DNA of 9,875 nucleotides from an uncultured Porphyromonadaceae bacterium (GTDB lineage Bacteria; Bacteroidota; Bacteroidia; Bacteroidales; Coprobacteraceae), in assembly GCA_900545915.1 (NCBI GenBank), contig URAV01000060.1, positions 1 through 9,875 of the forward strand. The letters are read 5' to 3'. The notes under the pieces were generated by a model, which was given only the letters and a program-made list of their open reading frames with translations, had not been told where the DNA came from and made no database searches. Made by a program: the position numbers and the translations under genes. Below are positions 1 through 5,928 of the stretch, piece after piece. How positions within the stretch are numbered: the first letter of the stretch is position 1; every line of letters begins with the position of its first letter.

Positions 1-60
1 TTCAAACCTGTAACCTTCTGATCCGTAGTCAGATGCTCTATTCAGTTGAGCCACGCGGCC
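1..60 (-). tRNA. tRNA-Arg (anticodon ACG), partial at window edge
   Basis: Read on the minus strand, a tRNA begins at position 60 with acceptor strand GGCCGCG, then the D arm GCTC-loop-GAGC, the anticodon stem TCTGA/TCAGA with loop CTACGGA (anticodon ACG, arginine), and the first T-arm strand ACAGG followed by TTTGAA. The remaining T-arm and 3' acceptor strand lie beyond position 1, so the gene is cut by the window. It starts 30 nt after the tRNA-Thr on the same strand and has no promoter box of its own in the gap, so the two are probably cotranscribed. Confidence 0.93.
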
Positions 61-90
61 ATTTCATTGCCGAATCCGGTTTTGTTTTTG

Positions 91-163
91 AGCCGCAAGC
101 CGGAATCGAACCGGCGACCTTTTCATTACGAGTGAAACGCTCTACCGACTGAGCTATTGCGGC
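91..163 (-). tRNA. tRNA-Thr (anticodon CGT)
   Basis: A complete 73-nt cloverleaf on the minus strand. The acceptor GCCGCAA pairs with TTGCGGC (discriminator T), the D stem is GCTC/GAGC, the anticodon stem TTTCA/TGAAA carries the loop CTCGTAA (anticodon CGT, threonine), and the T stem CCGG/CCGG holds the usual TTCGATT loop. The CCA end is not encoded. It is the promoter-proximal member of a tRNA-Thr/tRNA-Arg pair. Confidence 0.97.
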
Positions 164-173
164 GAAAACGGTG

Positions 174-181
174 CAAAGGTA
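174..181 (-). promoter_or_regulatory. Bacteroidota-type -7 box for the tRNA-Thr/tRNA-Arg unit
   Basis: The minus strand reads TACCTTTG here, an exact match to the Bacteroidota -7 consensus TAnnTTTG, 10 nt before the tRNA-Thr 5' end. No TTTG-like -33 box is visible at the usual 19-21 nt spacing, so the call rests on the -7 box and its position. Confidence 0.6.
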
Positions 182-260
182 GTGCTTTTTTTCTAAAATA
201 CTACTTTTTGATGCACCAATTTTTTTCTTTTTTAGGTGCTAAATTATATATTCCTATATA

Positions 261-1793
261 TCAATATGTTTTTGTACTGTAAACCATCTCAATTTTTATA
301 TTTTTCGTATCAAGTTCGACAAATGTCGGAGCTGAGATATAAGGAGTTATTGCATTGATTATTGTCCCGTAATAATCGCTGGTCGTTGTAGAAAGCATAA
401 CTGGGACGAGAATGAGATCGGAGTCGATGGGATAACCGTTTTCTATGCTTCCTCCATTGGGATTCTTTTGTATGATATTGGTAATAAATCCTCGTATGTT
501 TCCGAAATCGTAGGTATTTGTCGTTGAATTATAAGATGCGTAGAAGTAATTCAGTCCATCAGTTAATTTGCGATCGAGGAAGAACTGATTCTTATCCATT
601 TCTACAATATCTCCATTACTGTCAGCAACTTTTCCTCCGGCACGCATCAGTAATAGATAGGGGGGAGGGGTAAGTCCGTAATTTGAAAAAATATCATTTG
701 CTGATTTCTTTATAGGAATTGAGAAATTTATTGCATTTATCAATCCTGATACAGTTCCGGTGTTTTCAGCTTCTTCAGGCACAACTTCCCGGTATTTTTT
801 TATGATGTCGGTAACAGGGAATGTTATGTGGGCATCGTAACCGTCAGGAGATTTTATAATTGCACGATCATCGGCAATGGCATTTTCTATATAAGGTGCG
901 TTTGTCGATATAATATGGTTGATTGTCGGAACTTCATTACTCGAAACTAAGACAGAAGTTGTCGCCTTGTTTACTACAAGGGGGTGAGTTCCGTCGTCGT
1001 TTGTTATATCTTCATTTTCTTCCAGACCACCGCCGCCTTGGTCATTATATACGTATGTGTCATGATATATTTTAATAACTGAAGAAAGTATATTGATTAA
1101 GACACCTTTTCCATAAGTGTTCGTCACGTAAACACCCGGAAAAAAGTCTGCTATATCGCTTTCTGTTAATATACCGCCTTTATCGTTATACAGTTTAAAA
1201 AATTCTTGTGCCAATTCTTTGGACGTGTGTCCGGGACGAGCCAACTTGATTTTGATGATTCGTGAACCGTCGCTATTGATTAACGAATCAGGATAACTTT
1301 GACGAGAAGTTGTATAAATTTGCTGTCCGAGTATTTCTTCAGGAGAGAAATAATTTGAGGGATCAAGATTGCTGTATATCGGTTTCTCAAGCACTTTATT
1401 AAGCGGATATACGCTTACCTGCATCGGGGTCAGAGAATCTCCTAAAAAACTGCTGGGTAGAAATCCGAGTTCGAGAACCAAAGAATCCAGCATATCTTCT
1501 GTAACCAGTCTGGAGTCGAATTTGGCTATCGGTCTCATCTGAGTAAGAAAATCTGCACGTATAGATCCGTAATCTACCATATCGACAGCTCCGAGCATTT
1601 GAATAATGGTACGATTCGTGACAGGACCGGCAGGAATGGAATATACCGAGTCGGCAGTTGTATATGCTAAAGAGTTATCTACTTTAATAGAAATAAGTGT
1701 ATCGTCGATCGATGTCCCTATTTTGTTAATGTCGTCATTACAAGAGATCGTTAAGGCGATCAGGACAAATGGTAATAACCAATTTAACTTCAT
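261..1793 (-). CDS. DUF4270 family lipoprotein
   Basis: A 510-residue protein of unknown function that I assign to DUF4270, a Bacteroidota family, from its overall pattern: an N-terminal lipoprotein signal, an early GxSIDDT-type segment, a block near residues 67-90 (MLGAVDMVDYGSIRADFLTQ), and a long beta-rich body. Residues 1-17 form a signal peptide ending in the lipobox LTISC, so Cys18 should be lipidated and the mature protein held in a membrane, probably facing the outside or periplasm. It starts 9 nt after the stop of the GT5-like gene and is surely in the same operon. No SD is evident. The 3' end at 261 is followed by about 80 bp of AT-rich sequence with no convincing terminator before the tRNA promoter. 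No enzyme motif is visible, so a structural or glycan-binding role would be speculation. Confidence 0.85.
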   Translation of the reverse strand: MKLNWLLPFVLIALTISCNDDINKIGTSIDDTLISIKVDNSLAYTTADSVYSIPAGPVTNRTIIQMLGAVDMVDYGSIRADFLTQMRPIAKFDSRLVTEDMLDSLVLELGFLPSSFLGDSLTPMQVSVYPLNKVLEKPIYSNLDPSNYFSPEEILGQQIYTTSRQSYPDSLINSDGSRIIKIKLARPGHTSKELAQEFFKLYNDKGGILTESDIADFFPGVYVTNTYGKGVLINILSSVIKIYHDTYVYNDQGGGGLEENEDITNDDGTHPLVVNKATTSVLVSSNEVPTINHIISTNAPYIENAIADDRAIIKSPDGYDAHITFPVTDIIKKYREVVPEEAENTGTVSGLINAINFSIPIKKSANDIFSNYGLTPPPYLLLMRAGGKVADSNGDIVEMDKNQFFLDRKLTDGLNYFYASYNSTTNTYDFGNIRGFITNIIQKNPNGGSIENGYPIDSDLILVPVMLSTTTSDYYGTIINAITPYISAPTFVELDTKNIKIEMVYSTKTY

Positions 1794-1802
1794 ACTGGTT
1801 TA

Positions 1803-2624
1803 TTATTTATGAGCGTTTTCCCATACAACGTCATAAAATTCGTTGTATGCATCGATATAGTTTTCCGGATCTTGATAAGGTAAAAACGGGATATCGGCAT
1901 TTTTAGTATATTCGAGAATATCCGGTTGCATTGTTTCGCTTGCCTGAATGACTCCGTCCGAAAAACGTATGGCCAATTTAGTAAGTTCAGAAAAATCTAT
2001 CGGTTTATCGGTAAAAGTCAAGTCTTCTTTTCGTATTCCTTCCAATAAAAGTTTGTCGGAAAAAGATGTCGGAAAAGGCGGATTGAAACTATTGTTATAA
2101 GAAGAATAAATAACTTTGGTATCTCTGAAACATGGGTCATCGGCATAGGCCTTTTTGATATAAAGAGGAGCTAATGCCGTCATCCATCCGTGACAATGAA
2201 TGATGTCCGGTACCCAACGAAGCTTTTTGACAGTTTCCATTACACCTCTCACAAAGAAAATGCTTCGTTCATCGTTATCGTCAAAACTATTTCCGTTTTC
2301 GTCTTCGGTAGTGAATTTTCGTTGAAAGTAATCTTCGTTATCTATAAAATATACTTGCATGCGGGCTGCCTGAATAGATGCGACCTTTATGATCAAGGGA
2401 TGGTCTGTGTCATCGATAATGAGATTCATTCCCGAAAGTCTTATCACTTCGTGTAATTGGTTTCTCCGTTCGTTGATATTTCCGTATTTCGGCATGAATG
2501 TCCTTATTTCACGACCTCTTTCCTGAACTCCCTGAGGGAGATAGCGGCAAACGTTCGCTATTTCCGATTCGGGCAAATAAGGAGTTATCTCTTGTGCAAT
2601 AAATAATACCTTGGTGGCTTTCAT
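1803..2624 (-). CDS. Glycogen/starch synthase-like protein, N-terminal GT5 domain only
   Basis: A 273-residue cytosolic protein resembling the N-terminal half (Glyco_transf_5 domain) of bacterial glycogen synthase GlgA. The start KVLFIAQEITPYLPES matches the GT5 first strand, RTFMPKYGNI (41-50) matches the family's (V/R)..LPKY segment, and IIHCHGWMTALAPLYIK (141-157) matches the conserved H-D-W helix region. Two things are missing. The ADP-glucose-binding KxGGL motif near the N-terminus is replaced by ESEIANV (19-25), and the whole C-terminal GT-B domain is absent: GlgA is usually about 480 residues. The gene may thus be a non-catalytic or regulatory paralogue. I chose ATG 2624 because an upstream in-frame ATG at 2678 would lie ahead of the predicted promoter, because AGAGGAA sits about 8 nt before 2624, and because the family begins at this point. 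It is the first gene of an operon with the DUF4270 lipoprotein. Confidence 0.82.
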   Translation of the reverse strand: MKATKVLFIAQEITPYLPESEIANVCRYLPQGVQERGREIRTFMPKYGNINERRNQLHEVIRLSGMNLIIDDTDHPLIIKVASIQAARMQVYFIDNEDYFQRKFTTEDENGNSFDDNDERSIFFVRGVMETVKKLRWVPDIIHCHGWMTALAPLYIKKAYADDPCFRDTKVIYSSYNNSFNPPFPTSFSDKLLLEGIRKEDLTFTDKPIDFSELTKLAIRFSDGVIQASETMQPDILEYTKNADIPFLPYQDPENYIDAYNEFYDVVWENAHK

Positions 2625-2657
2625 TTTATAAATTCCTCTTATCTCAATATTATTTCG

Positions 2658-2665
2658 CAAAGATA
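2658..2665 (-). promoter_or_regulatory. -7 box of the GT5-like/DUF4270 operon
   Basis: The minus strand reads TATCTTTG, an exact TAnnTTTG match, 33 nt before the chosen start at 2624. A TTTG at 2692-2689 could be the -33 element, but its 23-nt spacing is a little long. A transcript from here starts downstream of 2658, which excludes the longer start at 2678. Confidence 0.6.
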
Positions 2666-2765
2666 ATAAAAAAATCATCTTGAATCTCCAAATATTAGAA
2701 GTATTAACAAGCTTTCCGTTTATATCAGGTAAAAATACAGATAAAATAAGTTTTATTAGAGTCTC

Positions 2766-2806
2766 TCTGACCGGATCGTTTTATCGGAAAATTAGACAGG
2801 CTTTTA
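2766..2806 (-). repeat. Possible decayed fragment of the dispersed intergenic repeat
   Basis: In the orientation of the copy at 5707-5867, this stretch aligns as GACCGGATCG, then TTATCGGAAAATT, then GACAGGCTTTTA, against GACCTGATCG, TTATCGGAAAATTT and AACTGGCTCGTA in that copy. Only the outer quarter with one terminal repeat is clear, and the rest, towards 2700, is too diverged to align by eye. It lies between the divergent promoters of the GT5-like operon and panC. The whole 2679-2857 gap holds no convincing gene. Confidence 0.4.
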
Positions 2807-2872
2807 CTGGAAGAGATAGTATGTTTTTTTAATTTTCTTGTCAGAATACTTCGGGATGTGGGTTTTATTTAC

Positions 2873-2880
2873 TTCTTTTG
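2873..2880 (+). promoter_or_regulatory. Weak candidate -7 box for panC-panD
   Basis: TTCTTTTG differs from TAnnTTTG at one fixed position (second base) and is 22 nt before the panC start. No -33 match at proper spacing was seen. It is the best candidate in the divergent gap and would place the transcript start after the longer in-frame ATG at 2858. Confidence 0.3.
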
Positions 2881-2902
2881 CACCGATTTTAAAATTATGG
2901 TA

Positions 2903-3748
2903 ATGGAAGTTGTTACTAAAATAGCTGATTTACAGAAGAAAATAGCTGAAATACGTGCCAAAGGCGGTACTGTGGGGCTTGTCCCGACTATGGGAGCATT
3001 GCATAACGGACACCTTGAGTTAGTGAAACGTTGTGTTGCGGAAAACAGTATTTGTGTGGTTAGTGTATTTGTAAATCCTACTCAGTTTAATGATAAAAAC
3101 GATTTATTGCATTATCCCCGTACTTTGGATGCTGATTGTAAGTTGTTAGAATCTGCCGGATGTGCAATAGCATTTGCTCCTGAAGTTGAAGAAATGTATC
3201 CTGTTGAAGATACTCGGGTTTTTAATTTGGGAACTGTAGCGGAGGTTATGGAAGGCAAATATCGTCCGGGACATTTTAACGGAGTCGCTCAAATTGTAAG
3301 TAAGCTATTCGATGCCGTACAGCCGGATCGGGCATATTTCGGCGAGAAAGATTTTCAACAAATTGCCGTTATACGTTCAATGGTAAAATTATTGAATTTT
3401 CCTGTGAAGATTGTCGCATGTCCGATTGTGAGAGAAGATGATGGTATGGCATTGAGCAGCCGTAATTTACGTTTGACTCCCGAACAGAGAAAAAATGCGG
3501 TGAGCATATCTCAGACTTTGTTTAAAAGTCGTACCTTTGCCGAACAACATTCGGTTGCAGAAACGATAGACTATGTCGTGAATACATTGAATTCTGTACC
3601 TGATCTGAATGTAGAATATTTTGAAATCGTAAACGGGAATACATTGCTCTCGGTAAATGATTGGACAGACTCGGATTACATTGTAGGATGCATTACTGTA
3701 TATTGCGGGGAGGTGAGACTGATCGATAATATCGCTTATCGCCGTTAA
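2903..3748 (+). CDS. panC: Pantothenate synthetase (pantoate--beta-alanine ligase)
   Basis: The cytosolic enzyme condenses pantoate with beta-alanine, using ATP via a pantoyl-adenylate, to give pantothenate for coenzyme A. From ATG 2903 the protein has 281 residues, the normal family length. Visible signatures are PTMGALHNGH (28-37, with the nucleotide-binding HxGH at 34-37), SVFVNPTQF (54-62), the YRPGHFNGV loop (120-128), YFGEKDFQQ (145-153), and DGMALSSRN (180-188), which is the family's KMSKS-like segment. In-frame ATGs at 2858 and 2897 would add residues not found in the family. 2903 gives the usual N-terminus MEVV-x-IADLQ. No SD is evident. The stop TAA shares its last A with an ATG (3748) in the panD frame, so panC and panD are cotranscribed and may be translationally coupled. 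The substrate beta-alanine is made by the next gene. Confidence 0.97.
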   Translation: MEVVTKIADLQKKIAEIRAKGGTVGLVPTMGALHNGHLELVKRCVAENSICVVSVFVNPTQFNDKNDLLHYPRTLDADCKLLESAGCAIAFAPEVEEMYPVEDTRVFNLGTVAEVMEGKYRPGHFNGVAQIVSKLFDAVQPDRAYFGEKDFQQIAVIRSMVKLLNFPVKIVACPIVREDDGMALSSRNLRLTPEQRKNAVSISQTLFKSRTFAEQHSVAETIDYVVNTLNSVPDLNVEYFEIVNGNTLLSVNDWTDSDYIVGCITVYCGEVRLIDNIAYRR

Positions 3749-3777
3749 TGGAAAGCCTGAACTTAAAACGAAAAAAA

Positions 3778-4128
3778 ATGCTGGTAGAGGTAGTAAAATC
3801 GAAAATACACAGGGTTACGGTTACGCAAGCCGATCTGAATTATATCGGTAGTATTACGATTGATGAGGATTTGATGGATGCTGCTAATATTATTGCTAAC
3901 GAGAAAGTATATATCGTTAATAATAATAATGGTGAACGTTTTTCTACTTATGTTATTAAAGGAGAACGCGGTTCAGGAGTCATCTGTTTGAATGGAGCTG
4001 CAGCCCGTAAAGTGCAGCCGGGAGATGTCGTGATTATCATGGCTTATGCGATGATGGATTTTGAAGAAGCTAAACACTTTACTCCTACCGTAATATTTCC
4101 TGATACAAAGACAAATAGACTGATTTAG
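3778..4128 (+). CDS. panD: Aspartate 1-decarboxylase precursor
   Basis: This pyruvoyl enzyme decarboxylates L-aspartate to beta-alanine, the second substrate of PanC. From ATG 3778 the product is 116 residues, the family length. The self-cleavage site is visible as YIGS (Gly24-Ser25), where Ser25 becomes the pyruvoyl group, and the active-site residues Lys9, Arg54 and Tyr58 fall at their E. coli numbering. NGAAARKV (about 72-79) is the conserved glycine/alanine-rich turn. An upstream in-frame ATG at 3748 overlaps the panC stop and would add ten basic residues (ESLNLKRKK). It is not typical of the family, but it could serve for reinitiation. The gene is followed by a repeat element and then a strong hairpin. 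Confidence 0.95.
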   Translation: MLVEVVKSKIHRVTVTQADLNYIGSITIDEDLMDAANIIANEKVYIVNNNNGERFSTYVIKGERGSGVICLNGAAARKVQPGDVVIIMAYAMMDFEEAKHFTPTVIFPDTKTNRLI

Positions 4129-4180
4129 GGCTGGAAATAAAATTTGCTTTTCAACGCTTTCCGATAAAAAAATAGATTGA

Positions 4181-4331
4181 AAGCCTGTTTAAATTTTCCA
4201 ATAAGGAAATACGATCAGGTCTTCTTTATGTTTTCTTTCGGTCTGCTTTCTTGTTTCTGCTCTTGTAAAAATAAGAAAACATCTTTAAAAGAAATTCTCA
4301 AATCCGATCCAAGTAAAATTTAAATAGTATC
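4181..4331 (+). repeat. MITE-like intergenic repeat, copy A
   Basis: A non-coding element of about 151 bp between panD and the MATE gene. The left end AAGCCTGTTTAAATTTT and the right end, read inward on the other strand as GATACTATTTAAATTTT, form imperfect terminal inverted repeats. The core at 4187-4245 matches the inverted copy at 5802-5860 at 58 of 59 positions and is recognisably related to 9442-9498. The right half (about 4258-4322) aligns almost without gaps to 9532-9598. Relative to the copy at 9434-9608 it lacks roughly 25 bp internally. It carries no ORF of note. The boundaries are by eye. Confidence 0.7.
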
Positions 4332-4332
4332 T

Positions 4333-4365
4333 AAGAAAACCCGTCGTTTTGATGGGTTTTCTTTC
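4333..4365 (+). terminator. Rho-independent terminator, panC-panD unit
   Basis: The arm AAGAAAACCCGTC (4333-4345) pairs with GATGGGTTTTCTT (4351-4363) around the loop GTTTT: 13 pairs with one G-T wobble, and a T-rich 3' arm. It ends only 12 nt before the MATE start codon and abuts the right end of repeat copy A. It may end panC-panD transcription, may act as an attenuator in the MATE leader, or both. Confidence 0.75.
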
Positions 4366-4375
4366 ACTTTGACCG

Positions 4376-5707
4376 ATGCGAATTATGTACACGAAAAAAG
4401 AGATCTGGAAAATATCTTATCCTATATTGATCAGTCTTGTTGTTCAAAATCTGATCAACATTACCGATACGGCATATTTGGGGCATGTCGGGGAAATCGA
4501 ATTGGGAGCTTCGGCTTTGGCCGGCGTTTTCTATATGGCTATCTATATGATAGGGTTCGGGTTCAGTATCGGTTCTCAAATTCTTATCGGCAGACGTAAC
4601 GGAGAGAAACGTTATGAAAGTATCGGAACAATAGTTGTGCAGGGAAGTTTGTTTTTGATTATTCTCGCATTGGTACTATTCGGTATTTCTCATTTTTATG
4701 CTCCTTATCTAATGCGGAGTATCATTTCCTCAGAGGTAGTTTTCAGTGCGACCATGCAATATCTCGATTATCGGATATATGGGCTATTCTTTTCTTTTGT
4801 CGCTGTCATGTTTCGTGCGTTTTATGTCGGAATAACTCGGACGAAGATATTGACGGTGAACGCATTGGTAATGGCTGTTGCAAATATTGTATTCAATTAT
4901 ATGTTTATATTCGGGAAGTGGGGGTGTCCTCAAATGGGAATAGCCGGGGCAGCTTTAGGTTCTGTACTTGCTGAAGCACTTTCGCTGTTTTTCTTTATTA
5001 TTTATACGATTTGCAAAGCAGATATTCATAAATATGCTTTTTTTGAGACGATACATGTTGATGTTAAAGTAATTGCCCGTATATTGAATATCTCGGTATG
5101 GACTATGTTGCAATCTTTTCTGCCTATTATCACATGGTTCTTTTTCTTTATTTCTATAGAACATTTGGGAGAAAGACCTTTGGCTATATCGAATATCGTG
5201 CGTAGTATATCGACGTTGTTCTTTATGCCTGTAAATGCATTTGCTGTCACTGCAAGTTCGTTGGTGAGTAATGCAATCGGTGCGGGAAAACCGGAAGAGG
5301 TTATGTCTATAAGCCGTCGGATAATAGGTCTTTGCTATATGATCGTTATTCCGATGATGGCATTGGTCTATCTGATACCTGCTCCTGTTTTGAGGATATA
5401 TACCGATTCTGCATCTTTACTTCAAGATTGCATTCCTGCACTGTATGTGATGTTGGGATACTATTTCATTGCCGTGCCGGGAAGTGTTTGGTTCAATACG
5501 ATGTCGGGAACGGGAAATACACGTTCTGCATTGTTGGCAGAATTGATTACGGCTGTTGCTTATACTTTGGCAATCTATTTTCTGATATTCCGTTTGCGAC
5601 CTAATATTGCATCATGTTGGATTGTAGAATATGTTTATTGGGGTGTTTTATTGCTGTTTTCATTTGTATATTTGAAAAAAGCCGATTGGTGGAATAAAAA
5701 GATATAG
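4376..5707 (+). CDS. MATE family efflux transporter (NorM/DinF-like)
   Basis: A 443-residue integral membrane protein, the usual length for the family, with about twelve hydrophobic segments from residue 12 to 437. MATE proteins export cationic drugs or metabolites using a Na+ or H+ gradient. The first helix has the family pattern of Asn-Asp-Gly residues (LINITDTAYLG, 26-36, with Asp31), followed by the conserved ALAGVFYMAIYMIG region, and the second half repeats this arrangement (about 255-300, with FMPVNAFAVTASSLVSNAIGAG). ATG 4376 gives MRIMYTKKEIWK. ATG 4385 (MYTKKEIWK) is an equally plausible start, and neither has a good SD. A strong hairpin ends 12 nt upstream, and inverted repeat copies A and B flank the gene tightly. 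The TAG stop lies on the border of copy B. The substrate cannot be told from sequence. Confidence 0.93.
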   Translation: MRIMYTKKEIWKISYPILISLVVQNLINITDTAYLGHVGEIELGASALAGVFYMAIYMIGFGFSIGSQILIGRRNGEKRYESIGTIVVQGSLFLIILALVLFGISHFYAPYLMRSIISSEVVFSATMQYLDYRIYGLFFSFVAVMFRAFYVGITRTKILTVNALVMAVANIVFNYMFIFGKWGCPQMGIAGAALGSVLAEALSLFFFIIYTICKADIHKYAFFETIHVDVKVIARILNISVWTMLQSFLPIITWFFFFISIEHLGERPLAISNIVRSISTLFFMPVNAFAVTASSLVSNAIGAGKPEEVMSISRRIIGLCYMIVIPMMALVYLIPAPVLRIYTDSASLLQDCIPALYVMLGYYFIAVPGSVWFNTMSGTGNTRSALLAELITAVAYTLAIYFLIFRLRPNIASCWIVEYVYWGVLLLFSFVYLKKADWWNKKI

Positions 5708-5867
5708 AGCCTGTTTCAATTTTGTTCGTGTCGGGTTTGAGAGAGTGTTGTCTTGTTTTTAAAAGAGGATGCGAGCTATCTGACAGGTGAAAACGGGAAA
5801 ACAGACCGAAAGAAAACATAAAGAAGACCTGATCGTATTTCCTTATCGGAAAATTTAAACTGGCTCG
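5707..5867 (-). repeat. MITE-like intergenic repeat, copy B (inverted relative to A and C)
   Basis: A non-coding element of about 160 bp filling most of the MATE-ffh gap. The ends are clear inverted repeats: 5707-5723 (GAGCCTGTTTCAATTTT) pairs with 5850-5866 at 15 of 17 positions. TA occurs just outside the left end (5705-5706) and one base past the right end (5868-5869), which fits a TA target duplication but does not prove it. The core 5802-5860 is the reverse complement of 4187-4245 with one difference. The inner segment (TCAGATAGCTCGC and flanks, read on the minus strand) aligns to the copy at 9434-9608, so B retains a part lost from A. There is no transposase. Confidence 0.75.
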
Positions 5868-5889
5868 TAGATAATCTCAACCTTTTTTG

Positions 5890-5897
5890 TATTTTTG
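5890..5897 (+). promoter_or_regulatory. -7 box of ffh
   Basis: TATTTTTG is an exact TAnnTTTG match, 31 nt before the ffh start. No TTTG -33 box is seen 19-21 nt upstream; that position (about 5866-5870) falls on the right border of repeat copy B. Confidence 0.6.
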
Positions 5898-5928
5898 CAC
5901 TTTCAGAAATTAAAACGGAAATATTACC

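Noticed and set aside
213..239. GCACC/GGTGC inverted repeat behind the DUF4270 gene as a terminator
   Set aside because: Only five pairs with a 17-nt loop, and no T tract follows on the minus strand.
2190..2456. Plus-strand reading frame of 88 codons opposite the GT5-like gene
   Set aside because: It lies wholly antisense to a recognisable gene, has no family resemblance and no promoter or ribosome site.
2625..2678. Longer start at 2678 for the GT5-like protein
   Set aside because: The exact -7 box at 2658-2665 lies inside this extension, an SD-like AGAGGAA precedes 2624, and the family begins at MKATKVLF.
2858..2902. Longer panC start at 2858
   Set aside because: It adds 15 residues absent from the family and would lie upstream of the candidate -7 box; 2903 gives the standard N-terminus and length.
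4955..5250. Minus-strand reading frames inside the MATE gene
   Set aside because: They overlap a well-conserved membrane protein gene, have no family resemblance and no start signals; they are chance open frames.
5601..5819. Minus-strand reading frame running from repeat copy B into the MATE gene
   Set aside because: It spans a repeat that is full of changes and indels in its other copies, so a coding role is unlikely.
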